Assembly: GCF_018129385.1 (NCBI RefSeq)
Contig: NZ_JAFCLN010000004.1
Location: forward strand, 186,001 to 250,000
Direction: 5' to 3'
Length of the DNA stretch: 64,000 nucleotides
Source of the DNA: Bradyrhizobium lablabi
GTDB lineage: Bacteria > Pseudomonadota > Alphaproteobacteria > Rhizobiales > Xanthobacteraceae
Positions 8,319 through 17,162 of this stretch are shown in pieces; positions within the stretch are counted from its first letter, which is position 1, and each line of letters begins with the position of its first letter. The notes beneath the pieces were generated by a model, which saw only the letters and a program-made list of their open reading frames with translations, ran no database searches and was not told the origin of the DNA. A program made the translations under genes and the position numbers.

Positions 8319-8350
8319 CCCCGCGAGCCGAGCGCCCGCGGGGTCTTTCA
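8319..8350 (+). terminator. Probable terminator after the VanZ-family gene
   Basis: CCCCGCG (8319-8325) pairs with CGCGGGG (8337-8343), followed by TCTTTCATTT. It sits between genes converging on it (VanZ on plus, DUF1236 on minus). Confidence 0.6.
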
Positions 8351-8384
8351 TTTCGATAGTTCGCTGCGCGTGCTCGGACACGCA

Positions 8385-8768
8385 TTAGTCGATGATCTTG
8401 ATCACCCGGCGCGTGCGCGGCTCCACGATCACCCGGCGATCATTGACGACCGCATAGCGATACTCGGTGTGGCTCGGCACCGGCCGCAGCTCAACGGCTT
8501 CCGGCAGCGGCTCACCGACGACGACACGCTCATGCACCACCACGGAGCGCTCGCGCGGAACGGCGCCGATCACCGCATTCGGAATCTCTAGGCCAAGGCC
8601 AACGGCCGCACCGACGGTGCCGCCGACGACTTCGCCGACCGGGCCACCAACCTGTGCACCGACATGCGCGCCGGTGTTGGCGCCATCGACGGTGGTGGAT
8701 TGTGCGAACGCCGCGCCCGACGTCATCAACGACGCGGCGACAAGCGAAACAGCAAGACGGGTCTTCAT
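8385..8768 (-). CDS. DUF1236-type small periplasmic protein
   Basis: 127 residues from ATG 8768, preceded by GGAGG. A clear Sec signal peptide (MKTRLAVSLVAASLMTSGAA, cleavage after AFAQ) precedes a Gly/Val-rich segment (residues ~28-62) resembling a glycine-zipper, and the C-terminal DUF1236 pattern YRYAVVNDRRVIVEPRTRR with VIKIID at the end. DUF1236 proteins are common, often multicopy, in bradyrhizobia; their role is unknown. The glycine-zipper stretch suggests association with the cell envelope. Confidence 0.85.
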   Translation of the reverse strand: MKTRLAVSLVAASLMTSGAAFAQSTTVDGANTGAHVGAQVGGPVGEVVGGTVGAAVGLGLEIPNAVIGAVPRERSVVVHERVVVGEPLPEAVELRPVPSHTEYRYAVVNDRRVIVEPRTRRVIKIID

Positions 8769-8898
8769 CGTATCGTCCTCCAGCGGTTTGAAGATGCTTT
8801 CTTCAACCGCCGGGGTGGTGAGCAGTTCCGGTTCCAGTTGCGGGAAAGTCAAGCAAGGGAAGCGGGTTCCCTTGCTTGCGATGAACATGCGATGAACG

Positions 8899-9786
8899 TC
8901 AGGCGTTGCCGATCTCGTGGTCCGCCATCATCTCCAGCGCCCGCACCATCGCCGAATGATCCCAGGCGCGTCCGCCATGCGCGGCGCACGAAGAGAACAA
9001 TTGCTGCGCGATCGCCGTGCTCGGCAGCGAGAGGCCGAGCGCACGCGCGCCTTCGAGCGCGAGATTGAGATCCTTCTGATGCAGCTCGATGCGGAAGCCG
9101 GGATCGAAATTCCGCTTCAGCATGCGCTCGCCATGCACCTCCAGGATTCTCGATGACGCGAAACCGCCCATCAGCGCCTGCCGCACCAGGGTCGGATTGG
9201 CGCCGGCCTTTGACGCGAACAGCAAGGCTTCGCTGACCGCCTCGATGGTCAGCGCGACGATGATCTGGTTGGCGACCTTGGTGGTCTGGCCGTCGCCGTT
9301 GCCGCCGACGAGGGTGATGTTCTTTCCCATCTTGTCGAAAATCGGCTTCATGGTCGCGAACGCACGCTCAGGCCCGCCCACCATGATGGTGAGGCTCGCC
9401 GCCTTGGCGCCGACCTCGCCGCCGGACACCGGCGCGTCCAGATAGTCGGCACCCAGCGCCTCGATCTTCTTCGCGAATTCCTTGGTGGCCAGCGGCGAGA
9501 TCGAGCTCATGTCGGTGACGATCTTGCCCTTGGAGATTCCCTCGGCCACGCCGTCCTTGCCGAACAGCACAGCTTCCACATGCGGCGTATCCGGCACCAT
9601 CACGATGACGGCGTCGGCTTCCTGCGCGACCTGCTTGGCGGATTTGCAGACGACACCGCCCGCGGCAACCAGTTCAGGCGCAATCGTGGCGACGTCGTGC
9701 AGAAACAGCTTGTGCCCCGCGTTCAGCAAATGGACGGCCATCGGGCGCCCCATGGTGCCGAGGCCAATGAAACCGATATCGATCAT
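8899..9786 (-). CDS. glxR: 2-hydroxy-3-oxopropionate (tartronate semialdehyde) reductase
   Basis: 295 residues, matching the family. Start ATG 9786 is chosen from GGGGAAG upstream. The N-terminal NAD(P)-binding motif GFIGLGTMGRPMAVHLLNAG is followed by the substrate motif DAPVSGGEVGA (residues ~118-128) and the catalytic lysine region GDGQTTKVANQIIVA (Lys ~171), all typical of beta-hydroxyacid dehydrogenases. It reduces tartronate semialdehyde to D-glycerate in the glyoxylate-to-glycerate route. gcl and hyi lie upstream on the same strand and make the assignment much firmer than sequence alone. A dispersed repeat sits between it and hyi. Glycerate kinase is not in the window. Confidence 0.93.
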   Translation of the reverse strand: MIDIGFIGLGTMGRPMAVHLLNAGHKLFLHDVATIAPELVAAGGVVCKSAKQVAQEADAVIVMVPDTPHVEAVLFGKDGVAEGISKGKIVTDMSSISPLATKEFAKKIEALGADYLDAPVSGGEVGAKAASLTIMVGGPERAFATMKPIFDKMGKNITLVGGNGDGQTTKVANQIIVALTIEAVSEALLFASKAGANPTLVRQALMGGFASSRILEVHGERMLKRNFDPGFRIELHQKDLNLALEGARALGLSLPSTAIAQQLFSSCAAHGGRAWDHSAMVRALEMMADHEIGNA

Positions 9787-9828
9787 CTCGTTTCTTCCCC
9801 AATCGTTTTGGATTTTGTTCTGCGGCTC

Positions 9829-9928
9829 CATCCTTCGAGACGCCACGCTACGCGTGGCTCCTCAGGATGAGGTTTGAGACCCCTCATGGTGAGGAGCGCG
9901 GCAGCGCCGCGCGTCTCGAACCACGAGG
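9829..9928. repeat. Dispersed palindromic repeat between hyi and glxR
   Basis: Two arms: ATCCTTCGAGACGC/CTCCTCAGGATGAGG around a small hairpin (CCACGC...GCGTGG), then a second, related copy (CCTCATGGTGAGGAGCGC ... GCGTCTCGAA). I recall very similar elements scattered through Bradyrhizobium and related genomes. It can form a long stem in RNA, so it may influence mRNA stability between the two genes. Confidence 0.7.
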
Positions 9929-9972
9929 CCATTGAATACACCGTATTGATCTACCTGTCCGGAAATACGTGC

Positions 9973-10758
9973 TCACGTTTCAAATATCTGCGCCGCATGC
10001 CAGCCGAGGCCGTCGACCGTCGTCGTCTTCGGTTTGTACTCGCATCCGACCCAGCCACGATAGCCGATCGCGTCGAGATGACGAAACAGGAAAGGATAGT
10101 TGATCTCGCCGGTGCCGGGCTCGTTGCGGCCGGGATTGTCGGCGAGCTGGACATGGGCGATGCGGCCGAGATGCTTTTGCAGACCACGCGCGAGGTCGCC
10201 TTCCATGATCTGCATGTGGTAGATGTCATACTGGATGAAGAGATTGTCCGAGCGGACGTCGCTGATGAGCTGGGCGGCCTGCTCGCTGCCGCTCAGGAAG
10301 AAGCCGGGGATATCGATGGTGTTGATCGGCTCGATCAGGAGCCGGATCTTCTCGCGCGCCAGGGCGGACGCGGCATAGCGCAGATTCTTCACCAGCACGT
10401 CGTTGAGCTCGGCCGAGTCGGCACCCGCCGGCGCCACCCCAACCAGGCAATTGACCTGATGGCAGTCGAGCGCCGCCGCATAGTCGATCGCGCGATGCAC
10501 GCCGTCGCGGAATTCGTCGACCCTGTCGGACAGGATCGCGATGCCACGCTCGCCCGCCGCCCAATTGCCGGCGGGCAGGTTGTGCAAGACCTGCGTCAGC
10601 CCGTGCTGCTGCAACTGCTCGCGCAGCGCGGGCTTTTCGAAATCATAGGGAAACAAATATTCGACACCGGAAAAGCCGGCAGCCTTGGCCGCGGCAAAGC
10701 GGTCGATGAACGGCATCTCGCCAAAGAGCATGGTGAGGTTGGCGGCAAATTTTGGCAC
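9973..10758 (-). CDS. hyi: Hydroxypyruvate isomerase
   Basis: 261 residues, as expected for Hyi. The start is GTG 10758 (AGGGGG about 10 bases upstream), giving the typical N-terminus PKFAANLTMLFGEMPFIDRF. The fold is an AP-endonuclease-2/xylose-isomerase TIM barrel: LLIEPINTIDIPGFFL and IQYDIYHMQIMEGDL carry the metal-binding Glu and Asp/His, and VGCEYKPKTTT the C-terminal Glu. It interconverts hydroxypyruvate and tartronate semialdehyde. It lies 31 bases downstream of gcl, so the two are almost certainly cotranscribed, with glxR next. Confidence 0.93.
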   Translation of the reverse strand: MPKFAANLTMLFGEMPFIDRFAAAKAAGFSGVEYLFPYDFEKPALREQLQQHGLTQVLHNLPAGNWAAGERGIAILSDRVDEFRDGVHRAIDYAAALDCHQVNCLVGVAPAGADSAELNDVLVKNLRYAASALAREKIRLLIEPINTIDIPGFFLSGSEQAAQLISDVRSDNLFIQYDIYHMQIMEGDLARGLQKHLGRIAHVQLADNPGRNEPGTGEINYPFLFRHLDAIGYRGWVGCEYKPKTTTVDGLGWHAAQIFET

Positions 10759-10789
10759 GGGTCGATATCCCCCTGTTTCGGACGATGCG

Positions 10790-12574
10790 TCAGGCTGGCT
10801 GCAGGACAGGTTTGGTGGCAGGCACCTCATCGAGCGGCAGGTCGAGGACCTCCTCGAACTCGATGATGTTGTCGATCTCGGTGCCCATCGAGATGTTGGT
10901 GACGCGTTCGAGGATGAACTCCACCACGACAGGCACCTGATGTTCCGCCATCCATTGCCGCGCGGTCGCGAACGCTTCCTGCGCCCGATGGGGATCGGTG
11001 ACGCGGATTGCCTTGCAGCCGAGACCTTCGGCGACTGCGACATGGTCGACGCCGTAGACGCCGATCTCGGGCGCATTGATGTTCTCGAACGAGAGCTGGA
11101 CCTGGTAGTCCATCTCGAAGCCGCGCTGCGCCTGACGAATGAGCCCGAGATAGGAATTGTTCACGACCACATGGATGTAGGGCAGCCTGAACTGCGCGCC
11201 GACCGCGAGCTCTTCGATCAGGAACTGGAAGTCGTAATCGCCCGACAGCGCGACGATCTCTCTGTCAGGATCGGCAGCGCGCACGCCGAGCGCGGCCGGC
11301 AGCGTCCAGCCAAGCGGACCCGCCTGCCCGGCATTGATCCAGTTGCGCGGCTTGTACACGCCGAGAAATTGCGCGCCGGCGATCTGCGACAGGCCGATCA
11401 CGCTGACGTAACAGGTGTCGCGGCCGAACGCTTTTGTCATCTCGGCATAGACACGCTGCGGCTTGATCGGGATGTCGTCGAAATTGCTTCGGCGGAGCAT
11501 GGTGCGCTTGCGGTCCTGGCACGAGGCCGGCCATGCCTGCCGCTCCTTCAGCTTGCCGGCCTTGCGCCATTCCTTCGCGACCGAGACGAACAGTTCGAGC
11601 GCAGCTTTGGCATCGGAGACGATGCCGAGATCGGGATTGAAGACGCGGCCGATCTGGGTCGGCTCGATGTCGACATGCACGAATTTTCGGCCCTTGGTGT
11701 AGGTCTCGACCGAACCGGTGTGGCGGTTGGCCCAGCGGTTACCGATGCCAAGCACGAAATCGGATTGCAGCATCGTCGCATTGGCGTAGCGGTGGCTGGT
11801 CTGCAAGCCGACCATGCCCGCCATCAGCGCATGATCGTCGGGAATCGCGCCCCACCCCATCAGGGTCGGCACCACCGGCACGTTGACGGTTTCAGCGAAC
11901 GTCACCAGCAGATCGGACGCATCGGCATTGATGACGCCGCCGCCCGCCACGATCAGCGGCCGTTCGGCGGCGTTCAGCATGGCGAGCGCCTGCTCGACCT
12001 GCGCGCGCGTGGCCGAAGGCCTGTAGACCGGCAGCGGCGCATAGGCCGTATCGTCGAACTCGATTTCGGCGAGTTGCACGTCGAGCGGCAGATCGATCAG
12101 CACGGGCCCCGGGCGTCCCGAGCGCATGATGTGAAAGGCCTGGCTGAACACACGCGGCACCAGGCCCGGCTCGCGCACGGTGACGGCCCATTTTGTGACC
12201 GGCTTGGCGATCGACTCGATATCGATCGCCTGAAAGTCTTCCTTGTAGAGCCGCGCGCGCGGCGCCTGCCCGGTGATGCAGAGGATCGGAATCGAATCCG
12301 CGATCGCCGAATAGAGCCCGGTGATCATGTCGGTGCCGGCCGGCCCCGACGTGCCGATGCAGACGCCGATATTGCCGGCCTTCGCGCGCGTATATCCCTC
12401 GGCCATGTGCGAAGCGCCTTCGACATGACGCGCCAGGATATGCTTGATTGAGCCGCGCAGTTTCAGCGCGGAGTAAAGCGGGTTGATCGCGGCGCCGGGA
12501 ACGCCGAAGGCGATGCTCACGCCTTCCTTTTCCAGTATGCGGACGGCGGCATCGATTGCGCGCATTTTGGCCAT
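10790..12574 (-). CDS. gcl: Glyoxylate carboligase (tartronate-semialdehyde synthase)
   Basis: 594 residues, the full length for Gcl. It is a three-domain ThDP enzyme. The N-terminus [20 protein letters not shown] and [15 protein letters not shown] are characteristic; Gcl has Val where related enzymes carry the activating glutamate, here in [17 protein letters not shown]. The C-terminal ThDP motif is [16 protein letters not shown] with [14 protein letters not shown]. It condenses two glyoxylates to tartronate semialdehyde and CO2. GAGG six bases before ATG 12574 fixes the start. First gene of gcl-hyi-glxR, which would channel glyoxylate (from glycolate, purines or oxalate breakdown) into glycerate. 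Confidence 0.96.
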   Translation of the reverse strand: MAKMRAIDAAVRILEKEGVSIAFGVPGAAINPLYSALKLRGSIKHILARHVEGASHMAEGYTRAKAGNIGVCIGTSGPAGTDMITGLYSAIADSIPILCITGQAPRARLYKEDFQAIDIESIAKPVTKWAVTVREPGLVPRVFSQAFHIMRSGRPGPVLIDLPLDVQLAEIEFDDTAYAPLPVYRPSATRAQVEQALAMLNAAERPLIVAGGGVINADASDLLVTFAETVNVPVVPTLMGWGAIPDDHALMAGMVGLQTSHRYANATMLQSDFVLGIGNRWANRHTGSVETYTKGRKFVHVDIEPTQIGRVFNPDLGIVSDAKAALELFVSVAKEWRKAGKLKERQAWPASCQDRKRTMLRRSNFDDIPIKPQRVYAEMTKAFGRDTCYVSVIGLSQIAGAQFLGVYKPRNWINAGQAGPLGWTLPAALGVRAADPDREIVALSGDYDFQFLIEELAVGAQFRLPYIHVVVNNSYLGLIRQAQRGFEMDYQVQLSFENINAPEIGVYGVDHVAVAEGLGCKAIRVTDPHRAQEAFATARQWMAEHQVPVVVEFILERVTNISMGTEIDNIIEFEEVLDLPLDEVPATKPVLQPA

Positions 12575-12764
12575 GTCGAACCTCGCTTGAAGCGTGTTGT
12601 GCGGCTGCGATCATTGCGGCGGCGACGGGTGATCTCAACGGAGGTGATTTTGTTTCCCGCGATGTGGAATGGATGGGGAAAAAGAGCGAGAGATCAGCGG
12701 GTTGGAGTGGTAACTTGATGAACAACGTTAGTGTGCTGCCGATGGTCGGCGCCCCATTCATCGA

Positions 12765-12865
12765 CCGTCATCCCCGCGAAAGCGGGGATCCAGTACGCCG
12801 CGGCCTCTCGATTCAATCACTTATGTCTCTGGAATACTGGATCCCCGCTTTCGCGGGGATGACGG
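12765..12865. repeat. Perfect 31-bp inverted repeat element
   Basis: Bases 12765-12795 and 12835-12865 are exact reverse complements, separated by 39 bases. Each arm itself contains a small hairpin (CCCCGC GAAA GCGGGG). No target-site duplication was seen at the ends. The arm resembles a REP-like element common in bradyrhizobia; here two copies face each other. Confidence 0.85.
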
Positions 12866-12919
12866 GTGAGTATGTGGCAGCGTTCTCGCGACACAATTTG
12901 CATCCGAGTTTTCCGAATT

Positions 12920-13375
12920 CGTTGTCCCTCTTCAAAACAGAGGGAGCAGGGAATGCCGGGTGCGCGCTGCACCCGCGGTCTCGTGTGCTGTGCTTGCGCA
13001 ACAAAAAGGTGCACACGAGCATACAGGTGAGCGGAGAACACTCCGACATCCCCTGCGCAATGGCTTTACGGCTTATATCGCGCTCTCCCTGGTGAGCGGG
13101 CTTGTTGTCACCATCGCCTCGCGGAAAGTTCCGCAAGGTTTAGCGCCAGCGTCGCGGCGCCAGGACCACACGACTTCGCCGTACGCCCTTGCCCAGTCGT
13201 CTGCTGAACAAGCGCGTCCACCGCATCCCATCCCGACGTTTGGTGGCGACGGCCAACGCCCCTCCTCGGGGATGAGGTGGCGCCGTTATAATTCTGATTT
13301 ACCGAAATTGGCAAGAGGATTATTTTTACGCAAGGGGCTTGACATTTGTTCTGAAAATCAGAATTGACTTGCCCG
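12920..13375. repeat. Probable dispersed genomic repeat
   Basis: The segment has an odd patchwork composition and ends with an 11-bp inverted repeat (AATTCTGATTT 13290-13300, AAATCAGAATT 13355-13365). From memory, near-identical stretches occur many times in Bradyrhizobium, Rhodopseudomonas and Nitrobacter chromosomes and are often mis-annotated as small proteins. That recognition is not something this single window can prove. Confidence 0.5.
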
Positions 13376-13466
13376 GACGGGCTGCTTTCGCGGCGGTTCA
13401 TTCGAGCTGATTTCGCCGGAAATCCCGGAATGATGGATTGAGGTGCCCGGTCTGGCGAACCGGGAA

Positions 13467-16400
13467 TTATTGCGCCGGCGCAGGCTGCGGCTTGCCGGCG
13501 ACCTTGGCCGCAAGCCAGGTTTTCCATTCAGGCGTCACGTACGGCCATTTTTCCATCTCGATGCACCATGCCGGGGGGTCGCCCTGAAGAAAGAACCGGT
13601 GACGTTCGTCAATGGTCAGGCATCGCGTGACGTCCTGCTTCGCCTGCTCGATCAGATCATTCGTATTGAGAAAGACCTGCGAGATGCGCGCCGTCTTGTC
13701 GGACGAGGCGGTTACAACCCGCGTCCCGTTCGGGCTGAAGGCGACGCTGCGAACGGCGCCCTGGTGCATTCTCAGCACCGCGACGGGCACCGCAGTTGCC
13801 GCATCCCAGATGCGCGCCGTCTGATCCTGGGAAGCGATCAGGATGCGCGAACCGTCCGGACTGAATGCCGCGCTGTCGAACTGCTGCCCGTTTTCGCTTC
13901 GGGCCACCGCGAGCCTCGTCTTGGTTCGCATGTCCCATACGATTGCCCGTGCATCGCCGGTTTCCGATCCGGCCGTGGTGACCATGCGGGTACCGTCCGG
14001 GCTTGCGAACGCGCTGATGGGATTCTCGTTGGTCTCCAGAAGGCCCGTTTCGGCGGCGGTGACGGCATCCCGGAATCGCACGATTCCGTCCTCCGTCACC
14101 AACATGATCTGCCGGCCGTCAGGCGTGAACGCGGCATCTCCACCCGCCATGACGTTGATCTCGGACTTCTTCTCGATATCCCAGAGGCGCGTCTTGCCAT
14201 ATCCGCTCGCAACGACCCGTGCGCCGTCAGGACTGAATGCGACCGACTGGATCCCCACCCATTTGTCCTCCGTCTTCGCCTTCAACGATGCGATCGGCGA
14301 ACCGCTCGAACTGTCCCAGACACCCACCGTGCCGTCCTTGGAACCGGTCACGATGCGTTTGCCGTCGTGGCTGAAAGCTGCGCTGTTCACGCCCTTCTCG
14401 TGCCTGACGACAACCAGCGGCGCTCCGGTGTTGGCGTCCCACAGGCGCGCTGTTCCATCGGAGGACGCAGTGAGGATGCGCTTGCCGTCAGGGCTGAAGG
14501 CTGCGCTGTTCACATCGTCGTCGTGCCTGACAACGACACCCGTCGCGGCCGGAATACTCCAGAGACGAAGCGTTGCACCGGACTGGGTGACAATGCGGGT
14601 ATTGTCCGGGCTGAACTCGGCAAGCCAGACGCGTTCGTCATGCTCCCCAAGGACGGTGATCTCCTCGCCCGTCTTCGCATCCCAGACGCGAGCCGTCTTG
14701 TCTTCGGATGCGGTAATCAGGAGTTTCCCGTCGTTGCTGAAGGCGGCGGCCATCAACAGACCGGTATGCCCCTTGAGCGGGCGAACTTCGATTCCGGTCC
14801 TGGCGTCCCACAGGCGCACGGCATCAACCGATTTCGTAAAGAGCCGCGTGCCGTCGGGGCTGAAGGCGGCGCCATTCATCGGATTCTCGTGACCGCTCAG
14901 CGTAGCGAGCTTCGCCTGGCCACTGACATCCCACAGGATCGCACTGCTGTCGGATGTCACAAGCCGGCTGCCATCCGGGCTGATGACCGCCCAGACGTTT
15001 TCCTCCGCTCCATCATATCTGAAGGTGCCGATCTTCGCGCCGGTCCGGCCGTCCCATATCTGCGCTGTCTTGTCTTCCGACGTCGTGATCAGGCGGGTTC
15101 CGTTGGCATTGAAATTCACGCTCCGGAGGTTGCTCTCATGCTTGAGGACAGCAATCTCGGCTGCGGTCGCGGCGTTCCACAGCCGGGCCGTCGCGCCCGC
15201 AGAGGTGGTGACGATGCGCAGCCCGTCCGGACTGACAGCGGCTGTTGCCGATGCGCCGGGTTTCTCCAGCACCGCGATCGGCTTTGCGGTTTCGGCACTC
15301 CACAGCCGCACGCCCGCTTCGGACGTCGTCACGATCCTCGTTCCGTCTGCCACAAAGGCAGCGCTCCCAACGGACTCATCGATGATACCAAGCGGAGCGC
15401 CCGTCTTGCCGTCCCAGATGCGGGCCCGCGCACCGGAGGAAGCGGTAACGATGCGCTTGTTGTCCTGGCTGAAGGCCGCGATCTCCACCTTCCCGTTATG
15501 TCCTTTCAGGACCGCAATCGATGCTCCCGTGGTCGCGTTCCAAAGCCGGGCCGTTTTATCGAGCGAGCCACTGACGATGCGCGCTCCATCCGGGCTGAAG
15601 GCGACGTGCTGGATCTCGTCGTTGTGACCGGTGAGAACTGCGATCTCCCGCAGCCGCTCGCCTCGTCCAAACCTTCCGGCGTAGAGGCTGACCTCCGCCT
15701 CCGGAACGAAGGGCCGTTCGCCCTGCTTGCCGGGCAAGGCTTCGAGCGACAACAGCATCGCGGTCACCTCGTCGCCGGAAGCCGCCCTTTGATGTGCAAG
15801 GTCGGCAAGGAAGCGCGACTGCGTCGTGAGCGCCTGATCGCGCTCCTTCACCGCTCGTGCTTCGTTCTCGAGCGCACTCTGCCGCTGTAAATAGGCGACA
15901 ATTGCGAGCGTGATGCCGATTGCCGCAGCGACCGACGAGCCGGCCATCAAATAGCGCTGACGGCGCGTGGCGGCCTGACGGCTCGCGGTGATATACGCAA
16001 GCTGCGCTTCTGTCGGCGGTGGCGCTTCCCTCGGACGACTGTCGCGCCAGCGTTCGGCTTCGAGAATGTCCTCGCCGCTCAGCAGGCCCCGGTCGCGCCG
16101 GTTGGCATCCTCCCAACGGCGCGTCAGTTCGCTGATGCGGGTATGCTGGCGGATCCAGGCAATGTCGGTGTCGATCGCCCCGTCGAGCGTGGCGATGCCC
16201 GTATCGAAATCGTCGCTTTCCCGGATAAAGATGTAGTTGAGGCGCGACAGGCCGGGCGGCACCTTGCTGTCGTCCACGTCGCGGCGGAGCACCGGAAGCA
16301 GCTTCTTTTGCAACCGCCCCGCCTCTTCGATCTCCCAGGCGCAGATGTTCGAGGCGATCGAATCCGGGCTGACGACGAAGATCACCGCGTCGGCGGTGAG

Positions 16401-16613
16401 GATGAGCGCGCCGATCCGCTCCTTCCACGGCTCGCCCGGCAGGATGTCCTTCTTGTCGAGAAATGCTTCGAAGCCGCGCGCATTGAGAGACGTGACCAGC
16501 GTATCGGCGAACGCGGCGTCCTTCCGGGAATAGGAGATGAAGACGCGAGTCTTGCGCTCGGGCGAGGATGCCGACAACGATCCACGCTTGTCCATCGCGA
16601 GGGCCTTCGCCAT
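13467..16613 (-). CDS. TIR-domain protein with membrane segment and C-terminal WD40 repeats
   Basis: 1048 residues from ATG 16613; ATG 16595 and an upstream TTG at 16652 are alternatives. The TIR domain (about 22-160) starts [19 protein letters not shown] and contains [12 protein letters not shown], with Glu94 at the position of the catalytic glutamate of NAD-cleaving TIR domains. A membrane segment follows (~221-242), then a charged, probably coiled-coil linker (~243-270), then about 16 WD40-type repeats (~325-1000) that could build two beta-propellers. No NTPase domain lies between, unlike STAND proteins. The membrane anchor would place TIR in the cytoplasm and the propellers outside it. 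Likely roles are signalling or defence, with WD40 as sensor; this is inference. No phage or defence genes adjoin it. Confidence 0.88.
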   Translation of the reverse strand: MAKALAMDKRGSLSASSPERKTRVFISYSRKDAAFADTLVTSLNARGFEAFLDKKDILPGEPWKERIGALILTADAVIFVVSPDSIASNICAWEIEEAGRLQKKLLPVLRRDVDDSKVPPGLSRLNYIFIRESDDFDTGIATLDGAIDTDIAWIRQHTRISELTRRWEDANRRDRGLLSGEDILEAERWRDSRPREAPPPTEAQLAYITASRQAATRRQRYLMAGSSVAAAIGITLAIVAYLQRQSALENEARAVKERDQALTTQSRFLADLAHQRAASGDEVTAMLLSLEALPGKQGERPFVPEAEVSLYAGRFGRGERLREIAVLTGHNDEIQHVAFSPDGARIVSGSLDKTARLWNATTGASIAVLKGHNGKVEIAAFSQDNKRIVTASSGARARIWDGKTGAPLGIIDESVGSAAFVADGTRIVTTSEAGVRLWSAETAKPIAVLEKPGASATAAVSPDGLRIVTTSAGATARLWNAATAAEIAVLKHESNLRSVNFNANGTRLITTSEDKTAQIWDGRTGAKIGTFRYDGAEENVWAVISPDGSRLVTSDSSAILWDVSGQAKLATLSGHENPMNGAAFSPDGTRLFTKSVDAVRLWDARTGIEVRPLKGHTGLLMAAAFSNDGKLLITASEDKTARVWDAKTGEEITVLGEHDERVWLAEFSPDNTRIVTQSGATLRLWSIPAATGVVVRHDDDVNSAAFSPDGKRILTASSDGTARLWDANTGAPLVVVRHEKGVNSAAFSHDGKRIVTGSKDGTVGVWDSSSGSPIASLKAKTEDKWVGIQSVAFSPDGARVVASGYGKTRLWDIEKKSEINVMAGGDAAFTPDGRQIMLVTEDGIVRFRDAVTAAETGLLETNENPISAFASPDGTRMVTTAGSETGDARAIVWDMRTKTRLAVARSENGQQFDSAAFSPDGSRILIASQDQTARIWDAATAVPVAVLRMHQGAVRSVAFSPNGTRVVTASSDKTARISQVFLNTNDLIEQAKQDVTRCLTIDERHRFFLQGDPPAWCIEMEKWPYVTPEWKTWLAAKVAGKPQPAPAQ

Positions 16614-16769
16614 GTGCGCGCCTGCTCCGATCCTCGCCGACCGAGATGGCAAGCCGCCGCCCGGTGCCGAACGCCTGCAAGCTTAAGCTGCCCGCCGCCT
16701 CCGCTCAAGCTTGAATTGCAGACGCAGCGTGGCTCGGTGCACTGAGTTTCGGGCCGGCCCCTGCGCCGA

Positions 16770-17135
16770 TCAGTCGAACCGCGCGGTCGAAGTCGTGCCG
16801 TCGGGCGCGGTGAATTGAACCGCGCCTTTGGGATTCTCCGGAAGCGCGCCGGCTGCCGTTCCGCTTAACGCCTGCTTTTCCGAGGGCGCGAGCGTGATGC
16901 GTTCGGCCTTTCCGCCGACATTGAGGATCGCGACGCCCTTGAAACCTTTTGGATCGATCGGTTTGTCATCATGGCCCCTGAGGAAGACTTCGATCGCCTT
17001 GTCCTTCACGACGAGTTCTGCGTGAAAAGCACCGGCGAGGACGATGCGTCCCCCATGGGCGCTTTTCGGGTTGTGCGCATAAGCCGCCGACGCGGTCAGC
17101 AGGACAAGGGCGACGGCAAGATGTCTGAACTTCAT
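16770..17135 (-). CDS. Small periplasmic protein of the metal-efflux operon
   Basis: 121 residues with a Sec signal peptide (MKFRHLAVALVLLTASAAYA) followed by HNPKSAHGGRIVLAGAFHAE and a beta-rich domain. GGAAG precedes ATG 17135. It is 27 bases downstream of the RND pump gene on the same strand, so it is the last gene of the operon. The His residues near the mature N-terminus could bind metal. It resembles the N-terminal extra domain of the adaptor protein upstream (both read as small periplasmic beta domains), but I cannot assign a named family. Confidence 0.75.
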   Translation of the reverse strand: MKFRHLAVALVLLTASAAYAHNPKSAHGGRIVLAGAFHAELVVKDKAIEVFLRGHDDKPIDPKGFKGVAILNVGGKAERITLAPSEKQALSGTAAGALPENPKGAVQFTAPDGTTSTARFD

Positions 17136-17162
17136 GGGTGTCTTCCTTTCGGGGTGTACTGG

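Larger units (their letters stand above)
12575..13466. other. 892-base non-coding region, repeat-rich
   Basis: No gene is supported here. Short open frames on both strands are spurious because they run through inverted repeats. The region holds a perfect 31-bp inverted repeat (12765-12865), a long block that looks like a dispersed genomic repeat (about 12920-13375), and probably the gcl promoter near its left end, which I could not pin down. Confidence 0.6.

Noticed and set aside
10685..12451. 588-codon plus-strand frame
   Set aside because: It is antisense to gcl and hyi and has no SD or family similarity. Such frames arise from high-GC third-position bias.
12556..13367. Several overlapping short frames on both strands between gcl and the TIR gene
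   Set aside because: They run through inverted repeats and a likely dispersed repeat; no SD and no conserved-looking product.
13443..15890. 815-codon plus-strand frame
   Set aside because: Antisense to the WD40 repeats of the TIR protein. The repeats keep the opposite strand open; the product is Arg/His/Asp-rich without domains.
13467..16613. WD40 repeats considered as a CRISPR-like or satellite DNA array
   Set aside because: The periodicity is at protein level, with diverged codons and no identical DNA spacer-repeat structure.
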